Origin: an uncultured Kiritimatiellota bacterium
GTDB taxonomy: Bacteria > Verrucomicrobiota > Kiritimatiellia > RFP12 > DVOR01
Assembly: GCA_944389585.1 (NCBI GenBank)
Contig: CALXMW010000005.1
Location: forward strand, 62,001-126,000
Direction: 5' to 3'
Length of the DNA stretch: 64,000 bases
The translations under genes were made by a program, and so were the position numbers. Below, in pieces: positions 35,634-50,913 of the stretch. How positions within the stretch are numbered: the stretch's first letter is position 1; each line of letters starts with the position of its first letter. The notes beneath the pieces were generated by a model that saw only the letters and a list, made by a program, of their open reading frames with translations, searched no databases and had not been told where the DNA came from.

Positions 35634-37310
35634 ATGAGCGACGCAGAGACCCCCGAAACCTTCGGCTTCGACTTCGCCCCCGCCTGGGCCCGCGGATCCG
35701 CCGAGGATTACGTCAGCCGCTACCAGGGCAAAAACTACGACGAGCGCACCGGCCGCGAGGAGCGCCCCCGCCGCGACCGCCCGCCCCGCCGCGAGCGCGA
35801 CGGCGGGCGCCCCGAGCGCCGCCCCCGCCGCGAGGCCCCCGAAGGCGAGCGCCGCCCCCGACGCGAAGGCGGCCGCCCCTTCGAGCGCCGCGAACCCGTG
35901 AAGCCGCTTGACGCCGAGATCCGCATCCTGCCCAACCAGAAGAACCTCGGCGTCATCATCAAGACGCTCCAAGGCACCCACGTCGCCTTCCCCGTCAAGA
36001 AGTTCGTCAACCTCTTCCTCGAGAACCCGCAGGCGTGCCTGGTTCGCTTCGAGGCCAAGCCCGAGACCGACGTGCGCTTCTGGACGTGCAAGGCCTGCGG
36101 GCTCGTGGCCCTCTCCGAGGCCGAGATCGCCCAGCACCTGCTGGCCAGCCACCTCGCCGACTGGTTCGACGTGGCCGAGGAGCCCTGCGACCCGCCTTCG
36201 GGCAACTTCCCGCGCGTGGCCAAATGCACCCTCACCGGCGAATGGGTCGGCGCCCCCAACCACCACAGCTACCGCCACCGCGTGGCCGAACTCGCCGCCC
36301 GCGCCAAGCTCTCTGAGCGCGACTACCTCAAGACCCTTGAGATGCATACCGACCCCGAATCGATCGAGGCCTGGAAGCAATCCGTCACCACCCAGACGGT
36401 CTATCGCCTGAAGGTGAAGCCCGCCGAGCCTACCCCCGAGCAGAGGCCCGCCGAGCCCGCCCCAGCCGAAGGGGAGCCCGCTCCCGCCGAGGCCGAAGCC
36501 CCCGAGGCGGCCCCCGAGACCCCTGTCGAGACGGCCCCCGCGTACAACCGCGACCAGGCCGAGGCCATCTTCCGCCGCGACATCCTGCCCAAGCTCATCA
36601 GCTCGGCCAAGCACGTCTGCCTGCCCGTTTCGCTCGCGCAGACCTCGCCCTCCCTCCCGTTGCGCCTCCTGCTGAAATACACCCTCCGCGACGAGCAGCG
36701 CTATCCGCGCTCCCTCTTCTTCGCCCTGCGCGGCGCCTTCCGCCACCGCAAGTTCTCCCTCTTCCGCGGGAACGACGCGCGCGGCCCGGAGTTCGTCGCC
36801 AACATCACCCTCGCGCCTTTCACCGCCGAGCACGCCGTCCGCGAGATCAAGGCCGCGCTCGACTACGTGGCCGCCCATCCGCTCTGCACCCGCGTCGAGC
36901 TCCTCTCCGCGCTCAAGGCCGAGCTTGCGGACATGGATATCGCCGTCATCGCGCGCCAGATCGCCTTCCTCTTCCAGAAGGGCCACATCGTGGAATACTA
37001 CAACGGCGTCCTGGCCCTGCCCGAGGAATGCCCCAAGTTCCGCAAACTCCCCGAAGAGATGAAGCGCGAGCCCAAGGACGGCGAAGCCCAGCCCGAGGCC
37101 ACTGTCACGGAAGCCGCCGCCGAGACCCCCGCGCCCGAGGCCACTGTCACGGAAGCCGAGACCCCTGCCGCCCAGCCCGAGGCCGTTGAGCCGGAGCCCA
37201 CGGCCGAGGCGTCTGCGCCCGCCGAGTTGCCCGAGGCCGCCGCCGAGGCCCCCGCGCCCGAGGAAACCGACCCCGCCCAACCCGAGGAGCCCGCCCATGA
37301 AGCTGAGTAA
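35634..37310 (+). CDS. Arg-rich protein with a C2H2-type zinc finger, function unknown
   Basis: I do not recognise a characterised family. The 558-residue protein starts with an acidic/aromatic segment, then a strongly charged RRDRPPRRERD-type stretch (about 40-88). A globular region follows with a C2H2-like finger: Cys152, Cys155, His168 and His173 (C-x2-C-x12-H-x4-H). A Glu/Ala/Pro linker (about 262-302) leads to a second globular region (about 303-475) of helix-turn-helix appearance, and the tail is Glu/Ala/Pro-rich with a repeated PEATVTEA. It looks like a nucleic-acid-binding protein. AAGGAG precedes the ATG, and its stop overlaps the lpxD start by 14 nt. Confidence 0.7.
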   Translation: MSDAETPETFGFDFAPAWARGSAEDYVSRYQGKNYDERTGREERPRRDRPPRRERDGGRPERRPRREAPEGERRPRREGGRPFERREPVKPLDAEIRILPNQKNLGVIIKTLQGTHVAFPVKKFVNLFLENPQACLVRFEAKPETDVRFWTCKACGLVALSEAEIAQHLLASHLADWFDVAEEPCDPPSGNFPRVAKCTLTGEWVGAPNHHSYRHRVAELAARAKLSERDYLKTLEMHTDPESIEAWKQSVTTQTVYRLKVKPAEPTPEQRPAEPAPAEGEPAPAEAEAPEAAPETPVETAPAYNRDQAEAIFRRDILPKLISSAKHVCLPVSLAQTSPSLPLRLLLKYTLRDEQRYPRSLFFALRGAFRHRKFSLFRGNDARGPEFVANITLAPFTAEHAVREIKAALDYVAAHPLCTRVELLSALKAELADMDIAVIARQIAFLFQKGHIVEYYNGVLALPEECPKFRKLPEEMKREPKDGEAQPEATVTEAAAETPAPEATVTEAETPAAQPEAVEPEPTAEASAPAELPEAAAEAPAPEETDPAQPEEPAHEAE

Positions 37311-38331
37311 GGTCGCAAAGGCCGTCAACGGCACGTTCACCGGCGACGGCGAAGCCGAGATCCATGCGATGGCGAGCCTCTTGGAGGCCCGCGAGGGGGA
37401 CATCTCCTTCCTCGCGAACCCCAAGTACGCCGCGCAGATGAAGGAAACCAAGGCCACCGCCGTCCTCGTCGCGCACGATTACGCGGGCGACTGCCCCGCC
37501 ACGCTCATCCGCGTGGACGAGCCGAACAAGGCCTTCGCCTCGCTCGCGCCCATCTTCGGCCCCAAGCCCGTCGTCCGCGAGCCCGGCATCCACGCCACCG
37601 CCGTCATCGGCGAGGGCGTCACCCTGGGCAAGGGCGTCTACATCGGCCCCTACACCGTCATCGAGGACGGCGCGACGATCGGCGACGACACGATTGTCGA
37701 CGGCCTCGTCTTCATCGCCCAGCACGTCACCATCGGCAAAGGGTGCCACCTCTACCCGCAGGTGAACATCCGCGAATCGTGCGTCCTCGGCGACCGCGTC
37801 ATCCTCCACGCCGGCGTGAAGATCGGCACCGACGGCTACGGCTACACCGTCGAGATCGGTGCGCAGGGCCCCGTCATCACCAAGGTGCCGCAGGTTGGCA
37901 TCGTCGAAATCGGCAACGACGTCGAGATCGGCTCCAACACCTGCATCGACCGCGCCCGCTTCGGCCGCACCCGCGTGGGCGACTGCGTGAAGATCGACAA
38001 CCTCGTCCAGGTCGGCCACAACGTGCAGATTGCCCCCTTCGTCGGCATCATCGCCCAGGCCGGCATCGCCGGCAGCGCCAAGATCGAATCCGGCGCGCTC
38101 ATCTGGTCGCAGGCCGGCGTCTCCGGGCACCTTACCGTCCACGAACGCGCGCAGGTCGCCCCCCAAGCCGGCGTCAAGGAAGACGTCCCCGAGGGCGAAT
38201 ACGTCGCCGGCACCCCCGCCATCCCCAAGCGCAAGTTCGCCGAGGGCCTCCTCCTCCCGCGCCTCGTCGACAAGCTTAAGAAAAAGGTGGCCGACCTCGA
38301 GGCCAAGGTCAAGGCCCTGGAGGCGAAATAA
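37297..38331 (+). CDS. lpxD: UDP-3-O-acylglucosamine N-acyltransferase
   Basis: A 344-residue left-handed beta-helix acyltransferase of lipid A synthesis. The N-terminal uridine-binding domain covers about 1-100; hexapeptide repeats run to about 300, with the catalytic His241 in VQVGHNV; a C-terminal helix (KLKKKVADLEAKV) closes it. Its presence indicates an LPS-bearing outer membrane. The start lies inside the upstream gene, so translation is probably coupled. Other lpx genes are not in the window. Confidence 0.95.
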   Translation: MKLSKVAKAVNGTFTGDGEAEIHAMASLLEAREGDISFLANPKYAAQMKETKATAVLVAHDYAGDCPATLIRVDEPNKAFASLAPIFGPKPVVREPGIHATAVIGEGVTLGKGVYIGPYTVIEDGATIGDDTIVDGLVFIAQHVTIGKGCHLYPQVNIRESCVLGDRVILHAGVKIGTDGYGYTVEIGAQGPVITKVPQVGIVEIGNDVEIGSNTCIDRARFGRTRVGDCVKIDNLVQVGHNVQIAPFVGIIAQAGIAGSAKIESGALIWSQAGVSGHLTVHERAQVAPQAGVKEDVPEGEYVAGTPAIPKRKFAEGLLLPRLVDKLKKKVADLEAKVKALEAK

Positions 38332-38332
38332 G

Positions 38333-38455
38333 GTGCTCAGCCACCTGTATACCCACCTCATCGCAATCCACGACCCGGAACGGCTCCGCGCCCTCCGGGT
38401 GCTTGTCACGCTCCTCCTGGCCGCCGCCTGGGCGGGCGTGCTCGCGCACCGCTAA
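38333..38455 (+). CDS. Candidate 40-residue membrane protein
   Basis: A GTG at 38333 opens a frame of 40 codons ending at TAA 38453. GGAGG lies 9 nt before the GTG, at the end of lpxD, and the stop is followed by AAGGAGG of aroC, so the frame fills the gap between the two genes. The product has a charged N-terminal part (HDPERLRALR) and one hydrophobic helix (VLVTLLLAAAWAGVLA). No homologue is recognised. It may be a real small gene or a chance frame. Confidence 0.45.
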   Translation: MLSHLYTHLIAIHDPERLRALRVLVTLLLAAAWAGVLAHR

Positions 38456-38467
38456 GGAGGCCGCGCA

Positions 38468-39628
38468 ATGGCGTTCCGCTATCTCTCCGCAGGCGAATCC
38501 CACGGGCCCGCCCTCACCGTCGTCGTCGAAGGCGTTCCCGCCGGGCTCCCCCTCGACGAAGACCTCCTTGCCGCCGACCTCGCCCGCCGCCAGCTCAAGG
38601 CCGGCGCCGGCGGCCGCATGGACATCGAGACCGACCGCGCCGCCATCCTTGCCGGCGTGATGGCCGGCCGCACCACCGGCGCGCCCATCGCCCTCTCCAT
38701 CCCCAACCGCGACCACGCCGCCTGGAAGGGACGGGCCGTCCCCGCCTACACCGTCGCGCGCCCCGGCCACGCCGACCTCGCCGCCTGCGTCAAATACGGG
38801 TTCGACGACATCCGCCCCGCCCTTGAGCGCTCCAGCGCCCGCGAGACGGCCTGCCGCGTCGCGGTCGGCGCCATCGCCCGCGCTTTCCTCGGGCGCTTCG
38901 GCATCTCCGCCGCCTCCTACGTCGCCGCCCTCGGCGCCGTCCCTGAGGCCGCCGTCCCCCTACGCGAGGCCCTTGCCTTTGCCGGGCGCTCCCCCAACCG
39001 CGCGCCTTCCCAGGCACAGGAAGACGCCTACGCCAACGCCATCCACCTGGCGCGCGCCAAAGGTGAGACCCTCGGCGGACTCATCGTCTGCGTCGTCGAC
39101 GGGCTGCCCGTCGGTCTCGGCTCCTACGTCACCCCCGGGCGCCGCCTCGACGCCCGCCTCGGCGCGGCGGTTCTCTCCGTCAATGCCATCAAGGGCGTGG
39201 CCTTCGCCGACGCCTTTGCCAACGCCGCCCTTGAGGGCAGCGCCTGCCACGACCCCATCGTCCTGGGCGGGGACGGCCGCATCGGGCGGCCCAGCGACCG
39301 CGCCGGCGGGCTGGAGGGCGGCATCACCACTGGCCAGCCCCTCGTCGTGCGCGCCGCGATGAAGCCCATCCCCACCACCTTGGCCCCCCAACGGAGCGTC
39401 GACCTCGCCACGCACGAGGCCGCCCAGACCGCCTACGAGCGCTCCGACACCTGCCCCGTCCCCCGCGCCTGCGTCGTCCTCGAGAGCGTCCTGCTCATCG
39501 AGCTTGCCGCCGCCCTCACCGAGAAGCTCGGCGGCGACACCCTCGACGAGATGCTTGCGCGCTACGCCCTCCTCCCCACCGCGGATGACGTCCGCCTCAG
39601 CCCCGCGCCCAAGGTCTTCTGGCCCTAA
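38468..39628 (+). CDS. aroC: Chorismate synthase
   Basis: A 386-residue FMN-dependent lyase giving chorismate from EPSP. Family signatures present are GESHGPALTVVVEG (5-20), the FDDIRPALERSSARET segment, ARGKGE-like LARAKGETLGG, and the RSVDLATHE region late in the chain. AAGGAGG lies 8 nt before the ATG. It follows lpxD and the small frame and precedes tatD. Confidence 0.95.
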   Translation: MAFRYLSAGESHGPALTVVVEGVPAGLPLDEDLLAADLARRQLKAGAGGRMDIETDRAAILAGVMAGRTTGAPIALSIPNRDHAAWKGRAVPAYTVARPGHADLAACVKYGFDDIRPALERSSARETACRVAVGAIARAFLGRFGISAASYVAALGAVPEAAVPLREALAFAGRSPNRAPSQAQEDAYANAIHLARAKGETLGGLIVCVVDGLPVGLGSYVTPGRRLDARLGAAVLSVNAIKGVAFADAFANAALEGSACHDPIVLGGDGRIGRPSDRAGGLEGGITTGQPLVVRAAMKPIPTTLAPQRSVDLATHEAAQTAYERSDTCPVPRACVVLESVLLIELAAALTEKLGGDTLDEMLARYALLPTADDVRLSPAPKVFWP

Positions 39629-39649
39629 GAGGGGCTTTCTTCCGCGCTC

Positions 39650-40438
39650 ATGTTCGACGCCCACCTCCACCTCCGCGACGCGCGCATTCTGCCTTACCAC
39701 GCCCGCTTTGTCAAGGAGGCCCTCGAGGCCGGCGTCACTGCGTGCATCGACTGCGCCTCGCGCCCGGAGGAGTGGAACGTCGAGGTGCGGTGCGCCCTCC
39801 GCGTCGTCACCGGTTTTGGCCTCCACCCCTGGCACGTCGCCACAGCCTGCCCGGATTGGCAGGAGTTCCTGGCCTGCGCCCTTCGCGCGGATCCCGGCGC
39901 CGTCGTCGGCGAGGTCGGGCTCGACGGCATCCGCCGCACCTTCGACGGCGGCGCCGCCCAACGCGCCGCGCTTGAGGCCCAGCTTGCCCTGGCCGCGCGC
40001 CTGGGCCGCCCCGTCGTCCTTCATGGGGCCCGGGCCTGGGGAGCCCTGCTCCATGCCCTCGAGCCGTGGGCCGCGCGGCTCCCGGCCTTGCTGCTTCATG
40101 GCGTTTCCTTTTCGCCGGATTTGCTTTCCCACCCGATCCTTCGCCGGGCCAACGTCTGGTTCGGCGTCGGCGGCGCATTGCTTTCGCCTGGGGCGCAGAC
40201 CCTCCCGCGCCTTGCCGCCGCCATCCCGTTGGGGCGGCTTGTGGTCGAGACCGATTCGCCCGACCTGTTCCCCATCGGCGGCGAGCCGTTGGTGCTGGGG
40301 CAATATCACGCGCTCCTGAACAGCCCCGCCAACCTGCCGCTTGTCCTCCGCGCGTTGGCCCGTCTGCGCCAAATGTCCTTCGAGGAGCTCGCCGGGCAGA
40401 CAGCCGCCAACGCCGAGGCCTTCCTCGCCGCCCGTTGA
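39650..40438 (+). CDS. TatD-family metal-dependent hydrolase
   Basis: A 262-residue TIM-barrel hydrolase with DAHLHL (3-8), GLHPW, the metal Glu in GEVGLD, LHGA and LLHGVS in place of the usual His motifs, and VETDSPDL near the end. TatD proteins act as 3'-5' DNases or esterases in the cytoplasm. It is the last gene of the rightward run and ends 30 bp before the convergent VTT gene. Confidence 0.85.
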   Translation: MFDAHLHLRDARILPYHARFVKEALEAGVTACIDCASRPEEWNVEVRCALRVVTGFGLHPWHVATACPDWQEFLACALRADPGAVVGEVGLDGIRRTFDGGAAQRAALEAQLALAARLGRPVVLHGARAWGALLHALEPWAARLPALLLHGVSFSPDLLSHPILRRANVWFGVGGALLSPGAQTLPRLAAAIPLGRLVVETDSPDLFPIGGEPLVLGQYHALLNSPANLPLVLRALARLRQMSFEELAGQTAANAEAFLAAR

Positions 40439-40468
40439 GGCTCCCCGCCGTTTCCTGGTCGGGGCGGT

Positions 40469-41125
40469 TCAGTGCGCGGAGCGGGGGCGGAGAAGGCGTG
40501 CGGCCAACAGAAGGAGTGCGGAGAGGCCTAAGGATCCGAGGAAGGCCGGGAGCATGGCGTCGGCGGAGTGGCCGAGGGCGCCGACCCAGGCGTAGATGAG
40601 CGAGACGGCGGCGTTGCCGAGGAGGAGGGGCCAGGCGGCGCGGCGGAGGGGAAAACGCCCGATGCCGGCGAAGAGGGTGGAGGCCTCGGCAAGGACGGGG
40701 ACGGTGCGCAGGGCGATGAGGATGGGGGTGCCGTAGCGCAGGAGAAAGGCGGCGAGGAGGGCGTTCTCCTGTTCGCCGATGGCGCGGCGGGCCCAGCCGG
40801 AGCAGAGGCGGCCGAGGGCGTAGCCCAGCGCGGCGCTGAGGGTCATGGCGCCGAAGGAGAGCCAAAAGCCGCCCCAGAGGCCGAAGGCGACGCCGCAGAG
40901 GGTGCTGGCGAGGCTGCTGGGCACGGGGAGGAGAACGTCGAGGGCGAGGAGGCCGAAGAGGATCCAGCCCAGGAGTGCGCGTTGGGTGCCGGCCTCGGGG
41001 GCGGAGATGGCGTTGAACCAGGCTTCGATGGGTTCGCCGAAGAGGGCGAAGGGGATGAGGATGAGGGCGCCGACGGCGAGAAGGAGCCAGAGGGTTTTGG
41101 GGATGCGGCGAAGCAGGGGAAGCAT
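40469..41125 (-). CDS. VTT-domain (TVP38/TMEM64-like) membrane protein
   Basis: A 218-residue inner-membrane protein with five to six hydrophobic helices. The VTT core is seen in LPVPSSLASTLCGVAFG and in RTVPVLAEASTLFAG, where DedA/TVP38 proteins have a conserved Arg/Pro motif. Proteins of this type are linked to lipid flipping and membrane homeostasis; the substrate here is unknown. It starts 18 nt after the secreted-protein gene stop and has no clear Shine-Dalgarno. Confidence 0.8.
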   Translation of the reverse strand: MLPLLRRIPKTLWLLLAVGALILIPFALFGEPIEAWFNAISAPEAGTQRALLGWILFGLLALDVLLPVPSSLASTLCGVAFGLWGGFWLSFGAMTLSAALGYALGRLCSGWARRAIGEQENALLAAFLLRYGTPILIALRTVPVLAEASTLFAGIGRFPLRRAAWPLLLGNAAVSLIYAWVGALGHSADAMLPAFLGSLGLSALLLLAARLLRPRSAH

Positions 41126-41143
41126 GGGCGGGGTGGGGGAGGC

Positions 41144-42108
41144 TTAGTCGAGGGTCTGGAGGGCGGCGTCGATCTCGGCTTGCTCGGCGTCGGTGAGGTC
41201 GTCGACGGGGGTGAGGGGGACGACGCCTTTTTTCATGAGCTCGATGTTGGTGCGGCGGCGGAGGTAGGCGGCGGCTTCGTCGGAGAGGCCGCCGGCGGAG
41301 AGCTCTTGGTCGAGAGCGGCTTGGGCGGCCTGCTTTTCGGCCTGTTGGCGCTCGACCTCGCGTTGGCGGGATTCGACGAGGCGTTTGAGGTAGTCTTGCG
41401 GGCTTTCGCCGCTGGCGACGGCCTCTTTGAGTTCGTCGACGCCGGCCTGGATGAGGGCCTCGGCGTCGGTCTCGGGGGCGGCGCGCTCTTTGCCGGGCTC
41501 GAACTCGCGAGTGAAGGAGGCGGCGTCGCCGACGGGGATGGGGAGGGGGGGGGCCTCGACGTCTGGGGGGAGGCTGAGCTGCATGGCGATGAGCTGCTCG
41601 GCGAGGGAGTTGGCGGCCTTGCGTTTGCGTTCGGCCAGGGCGGCCTCTTCCTCGGCGGCCTGGGCTTCGCGTTGGGCGAGGAGGCCCGGGGTGATGGTCT
41701 CGAGGAGGCCGAGGCCGAGGCCGAGGGTGAAGGTGATGCCGTCGCGGCGGAAGGTGGCGTATTCGCCGTCGAGGTCGGAGAGGAGGAGTTCGAGGCCGTT
41801 GGCCTGGTCGCCGTCGAAGAGGGTGATGTAGGCGGGGGGGGAGACGCCGTTGTCGATGAGGCCGACGGCGGTGCGCCCGTCCGGGGTGACGGTCATGGCG
41901 CAGAGTTGGATTTTGTTGGATTCCTCGCGGATTTCCTCGGGGGTGGCGGCGGGCATCTCTTGGGCCCCGGCGCCGAGGGGGGCGGCGGACATGGGGCCGA
42001 AGGGCTCGGCGTCGATGATGGGCTGGTAGCGGGCGCGGGGGTGGGCGGCCCGGGCGGCGGGGGCGAGGGCTGCGGCGAGGAGGAGCGCGGCGAGGGGGAG
42101 CGTGGGGC

Positions 42109-42112
<4 letters not shown>
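41144..42112 (-). CDS. Secreted or periplasmic protein of unknown function, weakly GspC-like N-terminal half
   Basis: A 322-residue protein with a signal peptide (about 1-22). Residues 25-150 (YQPIIDAEPFGPM, then LCAMTVTPDGRTAVGLIDN and a GDQANGLEL strand) resemble the homology region of type II secretion GspC/PilP-like proteins, a resemblance of pattern only. The second half is helical and highly charged, with probable coiled coil (AEEEAALAERKRKAANSL and REVERQQAEKQAAQAAL). Its start overlaps the antiporter stop in ATGA, so the two are translated together. Confidence 0.65.
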
Positions 42113-48135
<6,023 letters not shown>

Positions 48136-48154
48136 TCGACCGCCCATCCCAAAC

Positions 48155-48186
48155 AAAAAAGCCCCCACACGGGGGCCTTTTTGTTG
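48155..48186. terminator. Bidirectional terminator after GH2
   Basis: AAAAAAGCCCCC-ACAC-GGGGGCCTTTTTT forms a short strong stem with a T-run on both strands. It ends the GH2 message and would also stop leftward transcription of the phage relic, whose reading frame runs into it. Confidence 0.92.
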
Positions 48187-50880
48187 CCTTTGCGAGGGCG
48201 TCGACCGTGCCGAAGGCGCGGTCTCTTGGCTGCTCGCCGGGTTTGAGCCGGTTGCGCCTGGCGGCTTGCTGTTCGGCGATGTTGTCGTTGATGCGGTCTG
48301 CGATGACGGCGGCCCTGCCGAAGTAGAGCGAGGCCGCGCGTGCGCCGCGCTCGATGCCGCCGATGGCCGAGCGGAGGTCGTCTGCGTTTTCTTGGTTGAC
48401 TTCCTCGGGAGGATATGCGATAGTGTCAGTGAGGTCTCGGGTGCGCGGAAGGGCCGGCTGGCGGTGTTCGCGGTGATACGGCGAGCCTTTTCAAGCTCCA
48501 GCAATTCGAGCGAGTAGACGCGGTTTCCGTGTTGCTCGCTCGTTTTTACGGTGAGCCATGCAGTTGCCTCAATGGGGCCGTCTGGTCTTTCGATGACAAT
48601 CGGTGCCGCGTATCGCAGGATGCGCACGTGCGGGTCGCCGTGTTTGGTGTCCGGGTCGTCGCGCACAAGGGTGGCGCCTTCGTAAAGGGTAGGCACGTGC
48701 GCGACGGCGTGCAGGTGTTCGTAAAAGCTGAAGCCGTTGTTTTTCGTCTTAGCCATGCCTCCCTCGTTCGTCATCTCGTTGATCTGGCGTCCGTTGATGA
48801 AGGCGACGTGGCCGGTCTGCCTGTTGGTGCATCCGTTCGGGTGCGCCTTGTTCTGGTTGCGGATGGCCTGCCTAGCCTCCGCGATGGTGAACTTGGTGCC
48901 CGGGATGACGGTGCCGCCGACGATGGAGCTTCTTGCGCCGCCCACCTTCCTTGGGCGCTCGTTGCGATAGGCCCGAGGCTTGCCGATGGAGGCGAGGAAT
49001 TGCTTGGCGACGTCGTCGGCGAGGCGTTTGTGCTCATGCATGGCCTTTTCGTAGGCAGAGGCAAGTGTACGGAGCGTGCCCACCTCCGCGTTTGCGGCGA
49101 CGGCACGAACGAACGCTTCTAGTGCTGGGGTTACCTTCTCATCGAAAGCCTTCCAGATGTCGCGCTCTTGCAGGTTCAGCGCGTCCCGCTCTTCCGCCGT
49201 CAGCTTCCGCGCGTCAATCTCGCGCGGCGCTTGCCTCATCTTGGTGTAATAAAAGAAGAGCGCGGCATCCTGCTTATCATCGATTTCATTGGCCGAGCGC
49301 ACATCATAAAACTGGTCTGGGTCAAGGAAGAGCACCTCGTCGAAGCGTTTGCCCACGTGGTGCCATTCGCTTTGGAAGTCAAGCAAGTCGCTTGTGCGGA
49401 TGTCACGCCAGTTCTCGTCAAGCACACCTGTGATGGCGTCTTCGCCCAACGAGTCGAACGGACGGTTGGTCATCCATGCGCCATAAGGAATGCCGAGCTG
49501 TTCGGCGATTTGCGCCTCCGTCTTCATGCCCCGGTTGAAGGCATCCTGCGCCCGCACACTCCAATCGTCGAGGTATCCTCCTCCGATGGAGGAGCGGATG
49601 TCCGGGTCGGCGGGGTCGAAGAAGCCGCGGTTGTCGGTGGCGGACTTGATGATGCGCGGGTCGAGGACGATGACCTCGGCGATGCCGGAGTCGTAGTCGC
49701 TGTCTTCGACGATGACGCCGTCGTAGCCTTGGTCGCGGAGTTCCTGCGCGCGGACGGCGCCGGCGTCGGGGGAGGAGCCTGGGGTGAAGCCGGCATAGGC
49801 GGTGGCTTGGTCGGCTGGGTGTTTGAGGGCGATGAAGACGGGATAGGCGTTCTGTCCGTATCCGGCGGCGTCTTGGCTGTCGGGGGAGAAGTAGGTGCCC
49901 TGGATGTCCATGGCGGCTCGGCTTCGGGCGGGGTCGAAGGCTCGGATGTCGGCGGCGGGGGAGTTGTGCCAGAAGACGCGGGGTTCGCCGTTCTCGTCGA
50001 GGAGCTTGGGGTGGATGGTTTCGGGGTCGTTCTCCCAGTCGCCGAACCATGCCTTGAAGCTGGGCGTGCGCACCTGCAGCCACTGCCGCTCGGTCAGCTT
50101 CGTCGGCCTCCCGTTCGGCGTCTTCATCCACTGGTCGGTGTCCTTGTAGCGCTTGCGGACGGCCTTGAGCTCGTGCTCGGCGCGTTTCTTGGCTAGGTCT
50201 CTGCCGAAGCGTTCTTGCCACCGCTCGCGCAGGTATGCTACAGTGAAGGTGTCAGAGGCGGAGCCGGTCTGCGGCCTTTCATACGGTCGGGTCAGCGGCT
50301 CCGCCTTTGCGTTTACGGAATAGAGTGACGTTACGCTGACGCTCTCAATGACAGTCCTCTTGTCCCACGTGTTGTCTTTAGCGAGGATTGAGACGAGCGC
50401 ATTTCCCTCTTTGGTGTTGAGGACTGCGCAAAGGGCATTGATGTGCGCCTTTGGGTTTTCTTGGTCTGTCCATCCGTCAACGAGAACTGCCTTTTTGAGC
50501 AATTCTCCGATGTGTGCGTTCGCGAGGCGATTGAGCCGTTGTCTTTCCTCTTTCCCGTTGAGGCCATGTCTCAGGCCGTGTTTTCCGACCTGCACCTCGC
50601 GTCCAAGTGCGGGGGTGTCGACGGCGACGATGCCGTTGACGACCTCGCGGCCTCCCACATCCTTGGCGTTTTGGAGGCCGGCGGCGACGGCCTCATCCCT
50701 TGTGGCTGGTATCATCCCGTTCGCCTTCACGCCCGCGATGCTCGCGCGCTCTTGGCCCATGCCGAGGCCGGTGGCGTCGTCCTGCATCTCGATGGCGGCG
50801 AGGGTCTGTTCGTGGCGCTCCTTGCCCCATGCGAGCGCGGCGGCGGACCCGGGGTAGAGAGGGGTGGCTAAGCGGTGGTG
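48187..50880 (-). pseudogene. Remnant of a phage/conjugative-element polyvalent protein gene (ART-like and LPD3-like domains), frameshifted
   Basis: A leftward frame runs from about 50880 (PLYPGSAAALAWGKERHEQ) to about 48450. It shows a region ending in a barnase/LPD-like segment (LANAHIGELLKKAVLVDGW), an ADP-ribosyltransferase-like polyvalent domain (FKAWFGDWENDPET, VFWHNS, GTYFSPDS, YDGVIVEDSD, near 49600-50060), a helical region, and an LPD3-like domain (HVAFINGRQINEM to LELLELEKA, near 48490-48850). Near 48440-48465 the sensible frame switches by one base to a second frame (DTIAYPPEEVNQENADDLRSAIGG) that runs into the terminator. There is no good start, promoter or natural stop, and GC content is visibly lower than in the neighbours. 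Confidence 0.8.
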
Positions 50881-50913
50881 CGCTTGGCCAATGGGCGCTG
50901 GGGCGGCCTGGGG

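Noticed and set aside
48440-48465. Programmed -1 frameshift in the phage-type gene
   Set aside because: No slippery heptamer is evident, and the gene lacks a start, a promoter and a natural end, so decay or a sequencing error is simpler.
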